A DNA stretch of 5,857 nucleotides from Pseudomonadales bacterium (GTDB taxonomy: Bacteria > Pseudomonadota > Gammaproteobacteria > Pseudomonadales > JAHEIH01): positions 1 through 5,857 of the forward strand of contig JALRIU010000288.1 in assembly GCA_023255355.1 (NCBI GenBank), read 5' to 3'. A model generated the notes under the pieces. It made no database searches and had not been told where the DNA came from. It saw nothing but the letters and a program-made list of their open reading frames with translations. Positions 1-5,400 of this stretch are shown here, in pieces; position 1 is the stretch's first letter, and each line of letters begins with the position of its first letter. Both the position numbers and the translations under genes were made by a program.

Positions 1-1
1 C

Positions 2-97
2 CAAGGCAATAGCTGCGATAGCAGCTTTTTGCAAAAACTTCGGTGTAGTAAACTCATTGCTACTGTGTGCAACGGCTTGTTCGTAATAAGACAAAGC
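2..97 (-). CDS. Fragment of a TPR-repeat protein (chimeric contig end)
   Basis: This is a short open stretch running off the contig edge, with no start or stop of its own. It reads ALSYYEQAV, then SSNEFTTPKFLQKAAIAA. That resembles the tetratricopeptide segment of small membrane-anchored TPR proteins common in Bacteroidota, where a repeat of the form 'ALxYYEKA...NxFTTPxxLxKAG' is typical; the comparison is from memory. Reading further upstream on the same strand, the resemblance stops near position 97 and a stop codon follows at 116-118. The neighbouring sequence (97-207) reads as a different gene on the other strand, and beyond that lies gammaproteobacterial cfa. The fragment therefore most likely belongs to another organism and was joined by misassembly. 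If the resemblance is accidental, this is simply uninterpretable edge sequence. Confidence 0.4.
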
Positions 98-207
98 CTG
101 CCAACATCTCGGCGACTAGGGCGGCAAAACCAATAACTCAGATCGAGGTGGCCGGCGAGGGCCAGTCACCAACCGGTGTTGGGGAATTCGACCGCGTGCT
201 TGGCGGC
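97..207 (+). CDS. radA: Internal fragment of RadA/Sms DNA repair ATPase (chimeric)
   Basis: The plus strand is open here and reads AAKPITQIEVAGEGQ followed by SPTGVGEFDRVLGG. This matches the stretch of RadA just before its Walker A motif, where the family has a 'xPITxI/V...TGxxEFDRVLGGGxVPG' pattern. The flavour (PITQI, PTGVGEFDRVLGG) is closest to actinobacterial RadA as I remember it. RadA is a RecA-like ATPase that helps process recombination intermediates. Only about 37 codons are present. The expected third glycine and VPG, then the Walker A loop, are absent because the frame turns into antisense cfa after 207 and meets a stop at 217. GC over 101-200 is 61% against 44% and 47% in the flanking hundreds, which supports a foreign origin. 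It is not a functional gene here. Confidence 0.6.
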
Positions 208-819
208 ATAACATGCTAATCCACCCCAGCCAGTCCCAATTTCTACTAAATGATCAGCGCTGCAAAGGTCGAGCTCTTCACAGATAACTTTCATTTTGTG
301 TTCTTGTGCTTCCGCAAGACTTGCCTGTTCGCTGGGGTAAATGGCAGACGAATACTGCATATGAGGATCTAAAAATAGCTCGTACATGTCATTACCGAGA
401 TCATAGTGAGCTGCAATATTGGTGCGACTGCCTTGCTTGGTGTTTCGATTACGCCAGTGCAGAAGTTTCTCAGCTGGGTAACGAAGCCAGCTAAAACCTG
501 CTTCGAGCTTATCAACAATACTCAAGGCGCGGGCAAATATACGAATGACATTAGTGAGGTTATCACAGCGCCATTTACCTTCAACAAAGGCCTCTGCGGC
601 GCCAATGCTACCGCCACTCAAAACAGACCAGTAAAACCCGCTATCTTCAATGAAGATATGAGCATGTAAGTCGTGTTCGCTGTTACCAAACGTTTGTTTC
701 AAACCGTTTTCGTGTAAGGTGATGGCTCCGTGTTCTATTTGATCAAGAACGGCAAGGACCTTGTTCTTGGCGAAGCTGTGAAACCAACTGAGTTCTGAGT
801 TATTTGCGGCTATTTCCAT
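166..819 (-). CDS. cfa: Cyclopropane-fatty-acid synthase family methyltransferase, 3'-truncated
   Basis: This is the N-terminal half of a Cfa-type enzyme, which uses S-adenosylmethionine to methylenate or methylate the double bond of unsaturated acyl chains in membrane phospholipids. Numbered from the ATG at 819, it shows the family's N-terminal domain (about 1-125), the conserved NIAAHYDLGND block (134-144), MQYSSAIY (154-161) and the SAM-binding VEIGTGWGG loop (192-200). Family members are usually about 400 residues; this frame stops at 217. The resemblance ends at about AAKHA (position 193); the last eight residues and the stop at 166 come from the foreign join, so the C-terminal half, with the rest of the active site, is missing from the contig rather than lost in evolution. 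The ATG at 819 is preferred over an in-frame upstream codon at 885 because it has a good ribosome binding site and lies 5 nt after the DUF1365 stop. It is the last visible gene of the operon. Confidence 0.9.
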   Translation of the reverse strand: MEIAANNSELSWFHSFAKNKVLAVLDQIEHGAITLHENGLKQTFGNSEHDLHAHIFIEDSGFYWSVLSGGSIGAAEAFVEGKWRCDNLTNVIRIFARALSIVDKLEAGFSWLRYPAEKLLHWRNRNTKQGSRTNIAAHYDLGNDMYELFLDPHMQYSSAIYPSEQASLAEAQEHKMKVICEELDLCSADHLVEIGTGWGGLACYAAKHAVEFPNTGW

Positions 820-824
820 GATTA

Positions 825-1544
825 TTATCTCCCCGGGTGCGGTACAAATGGGATGGCTTTTATAAATAGTTTGAGCGCTTGCCAATAGATACCTTTCATG
901 ATGCTAAAGGTCATCGCTGGCCATTGCCAAAGGGTTTTGCGAAGATTGGTCTGACTCCATTCGCGGTGTTCAAGGGTCATGGTCGCGTCGAATAATTTAT
1001 CGTCGCGCCAATTTTCGATGTGGACACTTAAGTGCTTATCAGGGGCTTTTACAAACCACCGATATTGCATGTTTAAGTCCATAAATGGTGACACATGAAA
1101 GGCTTTGTCGTGACTGTAACCTGCTGAGGCTAGTGGTACTAGGTAGCAATGTTTCTCTCCCCAGGGGGTATTGTTAACTTCAGCAAGCATATGGCTTGTG
1201 TTGCCAGCGGTTTGACAAAAGTAAAAGTTAACAGGACTGAAATACAGCCCTAAACAGCGTGCTTGGCATACCATGGTGACACGATCAATCTCTTTAGGAC
1301 CGCCGAGTTTAATGACTTCATCAATAACGGCTTGTTTAAGATTTGCTGTTTTGTCGTGTAAGTAATCGCTGCGTTTGAGTCTTAACAATGCCCAGTGAGA
1401 CGCACTGAATAATTTAGAACTCTTTTCAAGTTGGTCGATCTCGTCGAGATCAATCGCCAGCATATAGATCGGGTAGCTAAAGTCGTGGGACTTTGGACTG
1501 AAACGACGATGGCGAACAGTGCCTTGGTAAATCGCACTCCTCAT
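825..1544 (-). CDS. DUF1365 family protein
   Basis: This 239-residue protein matches the DUF1365 (COG3496) family along its whole length. It has the family's opening block (VRHRRFSPKSHDFSYPIYML, 9-28), the central GLYFSPVNFYFC (99-110), AEVNNTPWGEKHCYL (121-135), FHVSPFMDLNMQYRW (149-163) and the C-terminal KLFIKAIPFVPHP (225-237). There is no signal peptide and no clear transmembrane helix, so it is probably cytoplasmic or peripheral to the membrane. Its biochemical role is not established. The family is nearly always found beside a COG2907 flavoprotein and a Cfa-type methyltransferase, exactly as here, which points to a role in modifying membrane fatty acids. The start ATG overlaps the stop of the FAD gene as ATGA. 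There is no strong Shine-Dalgarno sequence just upstream, so translation probably depends on coupling to the gene before it. Confidence 0.93.
   Translation of the reverse strand: MRSAIYQGTVRHRRFSPKSHDFSYPIYMLAIDLDEIDQLEKSSKLFSASHWALLRLKRSDYLHDKTANLKQAVIDEVIKLGGPKEIDRVTMVCQARCLGLYFSPVNFYFCQTAGNTSHMLAEVNNTPWGEKHCYLVPLASAGYSHDKAFHVSPFMDLNMQYRWFVKAPDKHLSVHIENWRDDKLFDATMTLEHREWSQTNLRKTLWQWPAMTFSIMKGIYWQALKLFIKAIPFVPHPGR
828..834 (-). promoter_or_regulatory. Ribosome binding site of cfa
   Basis: GGGGAGA on the minus strand ends 8 nt before the ATG at 819-817. It overlaps the last codons of the DUF1365 gene. It fixes the cfa start and explains how cfa is translated even though it is the one operon junction without an overlapping start and stop. 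Confidence 0.7.
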
Positions 1545-2782
1545 AGAGAAATACCAAAACGTGAAGCTATGTCGACAGCACTTCGTAAGCCATCCTCGTG
1601 GAAACCGTTATACCAATAGGCACCGCAGAAATGAGTTCGGTTTTTGCCGCAGATTGTATTACGTTGGTGCTGTGCGTCGATCATTTGCCCATTCATTACG
1701 GGGTGGGCGTAGCTATATCGGCCAATAATTTTAGCCGGATTGATCATTTCTGTTTTATTTAGGGTGACGCAGAACGTTTCTGGCGAATTTATACCCTGCA
1801 ATATATTCATGTTGTAAGTCACCGAAGGAGGTGAGTTGATATCACCTGCTAAAGAATAATTCCAACTCGCCCACGCTGCTCGACGTTTAGGGAGCATGGC
1901 AATATCGGTGTGTAATACAACGTCGTTGGCGCGGTATTGCATGTTACCCAAAATGGCGGTTTCATCTGCGGTTGCATCTTGTAATATGGCTAAAGCCTGA
2001 TCTGAATGGCAGGCAATCACAACATCATCAAACAATTCCAGGCCTTGAGCACTATCAACTTCAACACCCGTTGTTGTGCGTTTAATAGACTTGACTGGAC
2101 ACGAAGTTCGCACCTCTTGAACGTCCGCCAGCAGCAATGGGATATAACTGTGACTGCCGCCGGGAATGACATACCACTGAGGTCGATTATTGACTTCGAG
2201 CAAGCCGTGGTTGATAAAAAACTGTAAGAAAAACTTCAACGGCATGTCACGTGCGTCATTGACTGACGAGGACCAAATTGCAGCGACCATCGGTAGGATA
2301 TAGTGATGACAAAAATACGTGTTAAAACCATGCTTATCGAGAAATTCGCCTAGGGTGCCATTATACTCAAGGGCTGTATTCGCATCTTTAGCTAGGCCGT
2401 TAAAGCGAACAATACTATAAAGAAAGTGATAAAAACGTGGATTGAGTAAGTTGCGACGTTGTGCAAATAGACTCATCAAGTTATTGCCGTTGTATTCCAA
2501 GCCGTTAGGGCTATGGCAAACACTGAAACTCATTTCTGTAGCCTGCTTTTTCAAGCCAATTTGATCGAGAAGTTTCAGGAAGTTTGGATAAGTACGATTG
2601 TTAAAAACAATAAAGCCGGTATCAACAGAATATTGTCCGCTACGAACATTAACAGTCTTTGTGGCTGTGTGACCGCCTATGCGATCATCAGCCTCAATGA
2701 GGGTGACATGGTGTTTGCGGCTAAGTAAATACGCTGCTGCCATGCCAGAAATGCCACTGCCTACTACAGCGATACGTTTCAT
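1541..2782 (-). CDS. COG2907-type FAD-dependent oxidoreductase (amine oxidase fold)
   Basis: This is a 413-residue flavoprotein. The N-terminus is a Rossmann nucleotide-binding motif, VVGSGISG (6-13), with the acidic ribose-binding Glu30 and RIGGHT (34-39). The family-specific VDTGFIVFNNRTYPN follows (53-67). The C-terminal FAD block FCGAYWYNGFHEDGLRSA is at 385-402. Members sit beside DUF1365 and Cfa proteins, and in plant cyclopropane synthases a related FAD domain is fused in front of the Cfa domain. The protein therefore probably oxidises or desaturates an acyl chain together with Cfa; a Rhodobacter flavoprotein acting in furan fatty acid synthesis is a possible parallel. The frame is open upstream to 2860, but the ATG at 2782 is chosen. 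It places the dinucleotide motif at the usual distance from the N-terminus, overlaps the SDR stop as ATGA and follows an AAGGA. The substrate cannot be read from the sequence. Confidence 0.93.
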   Translation of the reverse strand: MKRIAVVGSGISGMAAAYLLSRKHHVTLIEADDRIGGHTATKTVNVRSGQYSVDTGFIVFNNRTYPNFLKLLDQIGLKKQATEMSFSVCHSPNGLEYNGNNLMSLFAQRRNLLNPRFYHFLYSIVRFNGLAKDANTALEYNGTLGEFLDKHGFNTYFCHHYILPMVAAIWSSSVNDARDMPLKFFLQFFINHGLLEVNNRPQWYVIPGGSHSYIPLLLADVQEVRTSCPVKSIKRTTTGVEVDSAQGLELFDDVVIACHSDQALAILQDATADETAILGNMQYRANDVVLHTDIAMLPKRRAAWASWNYSLAGDINSPPSVTYNMNILQGINSPETFCVTLNKTEMINPAKIIGRYSYAHPVMNGQMIDAQHQRNTICGKNRTHFCGAYWYNGFHEDGLRSAVDIASRFGISL

Positions 2783-3498
2783 GCATTTTCCTTTGTTTGA
2801 ATTATTTGTATCCAGCGTCGTGGTAACCACTGTAACATCTTTAGCCCAAAGATAAACCAAGGGGTGAAACTAATAATGGGTTTTTGTTTGGCAAGTCCTT
2901 TGCGAATGTATTGGCTGGCTTGCTGTGTGTTGATGCTGCCAGGCATAGCAAAGGTATTTTTTTTAGTTAGCGGAGTGTCTACAAAGCATGGCTTGATGTT
3001 GCAAACCGCAATTTTGTGTCGATACAGGTCGACAGCCATGCACTCTGCCAAATAATCGATACCTGCTTTACTAGCACCATATGCTTCGGCACGAGCAAAG
3101 GGCAGCATGGTGGCAGAAGAGCTCATAAAAGCCAGTGTGCCACCCGCACTAAGTTTGTTTAGAAAACCCTCCAAGCAGTAGGCTGTGCCGATTAAATTGG
3201 TTTGCACAACACGGCTGAACAGGTCGCTGTCAAAATTCATTACATCATCGATGTACTCACACGAGCCAGCGTTTAAGATCAGGGTTTTTAGGTCGCCTAC
3301 ATCGCAGGCAGCGGATAAAACAGATTGCTTGTTAGTGGTATCAAAGCACAACGTTTGAATTGATGTGCCGGCAAAATTAGCGTCTAGTTTTTCCTGCGAG
3401 CGGCCGCAAGCAATAACTTGGTGACCCTCGCGAGCGTAATCAAAGGCAAGTTGTAATCCAATCCCGGAGCTGGCACCGGTAATCAGAATACTGCTCAT
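2779..3498 (-). CDS. Short-chain dehydrogenase/reductase (SDR)
   Basis: This is a 239-residue classical SDR with all key elements: the TGASSGIG cofactor loop (7-14), NAG (76-78), Asn101, the catalytic Ser near 127 (MSSS), and Tyr140-x3-Lys144 (YGASK). It should be an active NAD(P)-dependent oxidoreductase. The GR pair at 32-33 after the second strand hints at NADPH preference. The C-terminal 30 residues (about 206-235: FTPWFIFGLKMLQWLPRRW) are hydrophobic and basic, suggesting attachment to the membrane surface, which fits a lipid substrate. The start ATG overlaps the stop of the NTF2-like gene and its own stop overlaps the FAD gene start, both as ATGA. The real substrate is unknown; SDRs of this type are regular members of ChrR-linked lipid operons. 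Confidence 0.93.
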   Translation of the reverse strand: MSSILITGASSGIGLQLAFDYAREGHQVIACGRSQEKLDANFAGTSIQTLCFDTTNKQSVLSAACDVGDLKTLILNAGSCEYIDDVMNFDSDLFSRVVQTNLIGTAYCLEGFLNKLSAGGTLAFMSSSATMLPFARAEAYGASKAGIDYLAECMAVDLYRHKIAVCNIKPCFVDTPLTKKNTFAMPGSINTQQASQYIRKGLAKQKPIISFTPWFIFGLKMLQWLPRRWIQIIQTKENA

Positions 3499-3920
3499 GG
3501 ATTAAGTGCGCCTTTAATCTTGCGAATAATACTGCCAAGCAGGGGTATGTGTTCATAAATCATGGCGCCGAAATCAAAATGATCTCGATGATAGGTGATT
3601 TTGTCGTCAAAACGAAGCTGACTCATGCCAGGCACTTGGTATACTTTGCCACCATTGAGTTTTGGGTGAGCGCAGTGCATTGTCCAGCTAACCGCCGCTG
3701 CATTATCTTGCTCAAAGATGTCATGAATTTCAAAACGGCAGTGGGTAACATTGGCCATGACATTATCGAAATAAGAGACCAGGTTGTCTAATCCCTTGAT
3801 GTGGTGTGCAGCATCAATAAATTCAACGTCAGAGCCATAGACCGAATCGATAATCTGCATGTTTCGACCTGCGAGATCTTGGCTGTACAAATCAATGAAT
3901 TTTGCGAGAGGACCCTGCAT
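3495..3920 (-). CDS. NTF2-like / SnoaL-like domain protein
   Basis: This is a 141-residue single-domain protein with the cone-shaped NTF2/SnoaL pattern: an N-terminal helix (LAKFIDLYSQD), then DVEFIDAAHHIKGLDNLVSYF-like residues 31-51, and strands ending in MSQLRFDDKITYHRDHFDFGAM (99-120). The C-terminal tail (IPLLGSIIRKIKGALNP) is amphipathic and basic. The family includes small isomerases, hydrolases and non-catalytic binding proteins, so the activity is open. It is the first gene of the five-gene operon. Its ATG follows GAGG with a 6-nt spacer, and a sigma-E-like promoter lies about 30 bp further upstream. A related SnoaL-like protein commonly accompanies SDR, FAD and Cfa genes downstream of rpoE-chrR in gammaproteobacteria, as far as I recall. 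Confidence 0.88.
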   Translation of the reverse strand: MQGPLAKFIDLYSQDLAGRNMQIIDSVYGSDVEFIDAAHHIKGLDNLVSYFDNVMANVTHCRFEIHDIFEQDNAAAVSWTMHCAHPKLNGGKVYQVPGMSQLRFDDKITYHRDHFDFGAMIYEHIPLLGSIIRKIKGALNP

Positions 3921-3946
3921 ATAAAACCTCGTGTTATTTTTATTGT

Positions 3947-3975
3947 TTTACGCTCAGGGGTAGTATCTGGATCTA
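3947..3975 (-). promoter_or_regulatory. Sigma-E (ECF11)-type promoter of the NTF2-SDR-FAD-DUF1365-cfa operon
   Basis: The minus strand reads TAGATCCAGATAC (-35 area, from 3975), then CGTAAA (-10 area, 3952-3947), with 17 bp between GATC and CGTA. The -35 part is close to the TGATCC reported for Rhodobacter sphaeroides sigma-E. The same GATCyAGwTAC...CGTA arrangement with identical spacing occurs upstream of rpoE in this window. Transcription would begin near 3940, about 20 nt before the start codon and with room for its GAGG ribosome binding site. Confidence 0.7.
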
Positions 3976-3986
3976 AAAATGTAGCT

Positions 3987-4009
3987 TAGCCTCAAATTAT
4001 TTGAGGCTA
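3987..4009 (-). terminator. Hairpin after chrR, likely partial terminator
   Basis: A perfect 10-bp inverted repeat (TAGCCTCAAA / TTTGAGGCTA, 3-nt loop) begins 3 bp after the chrR stop. On the minus strand a run of five T follows, but only after 7 nt (3979-3975), so it is a weaker layout than a standard intrinsic terminator. It would reduce, perhaps not abolish, read-through from rpoE-chrR into the next operon. The T run directly abuts the -35 region of the downstream promoter. Confidence 0.65.
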
Positions 4010-4012
4010 TTC

Positions 4013-4696
4013 TTATGCGGGATGGATTCTAAGTATAGGTTTCATCAACCAACCAAGGATACCAGGTAGTTCAATCGGCGCTTCAAGCGCGGTGAGGCAC
4101 ACGCAATCTTTGTATTTGGCGCCGACCGGATGGTGAATATCACCGGCTTCTTTAAGAATAAAATCACCTTCGTTGTAGACGCCATTTTCATCTGAAAAGC
4201 TGCCACTTAAAACCACGGTATATTCTTTGCCACCGTGATTATGGATTGGTGTAACACCACCAGCTTTGATGCGATGCAGGGCGACTTCAAATTTGTTTTG
4301 GCCTGTAAAAAGTCTAGCAACTTTGAGCGAACTAGATACATTACGCCAGCGAGGTTTGTGATCTTCATTACTTAGTAATTTCTCGACCACATGAGGATAT
4401 ATCCCGTGCTTAGCTGCGGTGCTTGCAGAGGCAGTATGTGTGTCACCGACTTCATATTCTTGAGAGCTATCGATGCGTGCAAATAATTTGTCCAAGGCAT
4501 CGTGTTCAAGAGTTACTGGTGCACCTTTAGAAAATACCTCAGAGCCAAGTTCTGTTAGTTGGTTGACACGCGAACGACAACGTTCGCAAAAGTGTAAGTG
4601 TGCAGATATGCACATGGCAGGCGCATCATCAAGTCTACCGCTCGAAAAATCGAGGAGCATATCGTCTTGGGGATGAAAACTAACCGAGCTGTTCAT
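4013..4696 (-). CDS. chrR: ChrR-type zinc anti-sigma factor with C-terminal cupin sensor domain
   Basis: This 227-residue protein binds and silences the sigma factor encoded just upstream. The N-terminal anti-sigma domain has the zinc ligands His8, His33, Cys37 and Cys40 (HxxxCxxC). A linker (about 80-110) leads to a cupin domain with metal ligands His152, His154, Glu158 and His188 (IHNHGGKEYT) and the Cys198-x-Cys200 pair. These positions correspond to R. sphaeroides ChrR H6/H31/C35/C38, H141/H143/E147/H177 and C187/C189 with constant offsets of 2 and 11, as I recall that protein. There the cupin domain is needed to release sigma-E when singlet oxygen is present. All key residues are kept, so the protein should be functional. 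Its ATG overlaps the sigma gene stop as ATGA, giving coupled translation of the pair. It acts in the cytoplasm. Confidence 0.96.
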   Translation of the reverse strand: MNSSVSFHPQDDMLLDFSSGRLDDAPAMCISAHLHFCERCRSRVNQLTELGSEVFSKGAPVTLEHDALDKLFARIDSSQEYEVGDTHTASASTAAKHGIYPHVVEKLLSNEDHKPRWRNVSSSLKVARLFTGQNKFEVALHRIKAGGVTPIHNHGGKEYTVVLSGSFSDENGVYNEGDFILKEAGDIHHPVGAKYKDCVCLTALEAPIELPGILGWLMKPILRIHPA

Positions 4697-5307
4697 TTGT
4701 TTACCATTAACTGCAATTTATCAAGTGCACGTCTAACGCGCGATTTAACTGTACCTAGGGGAAGATCCATGTCTTCGGCAACCTCTGACTGGCTTTTACC
4801 TTCTAGATAGATTTTTCTCAGCACATCACCCTGTTCAGGGGGGAGTTGGCTAAGACCTTCGTGAATAGTTTGTTTCGTGCGTTGACGAACTAGTTCAGAA
4901 ATTGGGGTTTCTTCATCGACCGGGTGCCAGTAGTCCTCATTGTCGAGGCTTTGGGTGGCCTGGCGATTAACACGACGCAACATGTCAATTTTGGTATTAC
5001 GCGCCATGGTGTAGATCCAGGTGGTCGCAGCTGACTTATTTGGGTTAAAGCTATCGGCTTTGTTCCAAACTTTAATCATGACTTCTTGCACGAGTTCATC
5101 TGATAACTGTACGGAATCAGAATCGACATTTTCGAAACGTGCAAAACCTTTTATTAAAGGTCCAAAATGTTGGAAAATTTCTGCAAAAGCCTTCCTATCA
5201 CGGTGCTCTGCGACGCGAATTAAACGAAGTGTCCATTCGTCATCTCTTTTGCCTGTAGGGGTATCCTGCGATTGCAACGGTTTAATCCTTTGAGCATTCT
5301 TGCGCAT
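4693..5307 (-). CDS. rpoE: ECF sigma factor, RpoE/ECF11 type (ChrR partner)
   Basis: This is a two-domain ECF sigma factor of about 204 residues. Counting back from the C-terminus it has region 2 (FAEIFQHFGPLIKGF; then DELVQEVMIKVWNKADSF; then TWIYTMARNTKIDMLRR, for -10 recognition and core binding) and region 4 (LPPEQGDVLRKIYLEGKSQ; then EVAEDMDLPLGTVKSRVRRAL, a helix-turn-helix for the -35). The following chrR gene overlaps it as ATGA and identifies it as the photo-oxidative sigma-E type, not the envelope-stress RpoE of E. coli. The start is uncertain. The longest frame begins at a TTG (5358) that lies at or before the predicted transcription start and is rejected. ATG at 5307 is used here, but GTG at 5331, preceded by AGG at 6 nt, is a credible alternative giving 212 residues. 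A promoter like its own target sites precedes it, implying autoregulation. Confidence 0.95.
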   Translation of the reverse strand: MRKNAQRIKPLQSQDTPTGKRDDEWTLRLIRVAEHRDRKAFAEIFQHFGPLIKGFARFENVDSDSVQLSDELVQEVMIKVWNKADSFNPNKSAATTWIYTMARNTKIDMLRRVNRQATQSLDNEDYWHPVDEETPISELVRQRTKQTIHEGLSQLPPEQGDVLRKIYLEGKSQSEVAEDMDLPLGTVKSRVRRALDKLQLMVNK

Positions 5308-5362
5308 GTTGGAATTTAGTATTGCGTTCACTTTATACCTATTAGTTAGATTATTCAAAATT

Positions 5363-5392
5363 TATACGTAAAAAGTATGTAACTAGATCCAA
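5363..5392 (-). promoter_or_regulatory. Autoregulatory sigma-E (ECF11)-type promoter of rpoE-chrR
   Basis: The minus strand reads TTGGATCTAGTTAC from 5392, then CGTATA at 5368-5363, with 17 bp between GATC and CGTA. This is the same spacing and nearly the same -35 block as the promoter at 3947-3975 (9 of 11 bases of GATCyAGwTAC identical). It starts 8 bp after the helicase stop codon, so rpoE-chrR has its own promoter. The expected transcription start, near 5356, rules out the TTG at 5358 as the sigma-factor start. Confidence 0.7.
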
Positions 5393-5400
5393 TCGATTTA

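Larger units (their letters stand above)
1..207. other. Probable three-source chimeric junction at the contig end
   Basis: Three unrelated coding signals meet within about 200 bases: a TPR fragment (minus strand, 2-97), a RadA fragment (plus strand, 97-207) and the cfa gene (minus strand, from about 193). The RadA and cfa readings both fit positions 193-207, so roughly 15 bp are compatible with both sources. This is what a short-overlap misassembly or a PCR or cloning chimera would produce. An EcoRI recognition site (GAATTC, 184-189) lies next to the join, but it falls inside the RadA reading and could be coincidence. No transposase, inverted terminal repeat or integron site is visible, so a mobile element is not a better explanation. 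Confidence 0.65.

Noticed and set aside
90..210. Integron attC site or transposon end at the left edge
   Set aside because: There are no paired core sites, inverted terminal repeats or recombinase, and the sequence is better explained as a RadA coding fragment.
306..669. Plus-strand open frames opposite cfa
   Set aside because: They are antisense shadows of a clearly recognisable gene, with no family resemblance of their own and no promoter or ribosome binding site.
820..885. In-frame extension of cfa upstream to 885 (22 extra residues)
   Set aside because: It would overlap DUF1365 by about 60 bases and does not resemble the Cfa N-terminus; the ATG at 819 has a clear GGGGAGA ribosome binding site.
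2783..2860. N-terminal extension of the FAD oxidoreductase up to 2860
   Set aside because: It lies inside the SDR gene, and the ATG at 2782 puts the GxGxxG motif at its usual place and forms the ATGA overlap seen at other junctions.
3549..3989. Plus-strand open frames opposite the NTF2-like gene
   Set aside because: They are shadows of the minus-strand coding region, with no plausible protein features.
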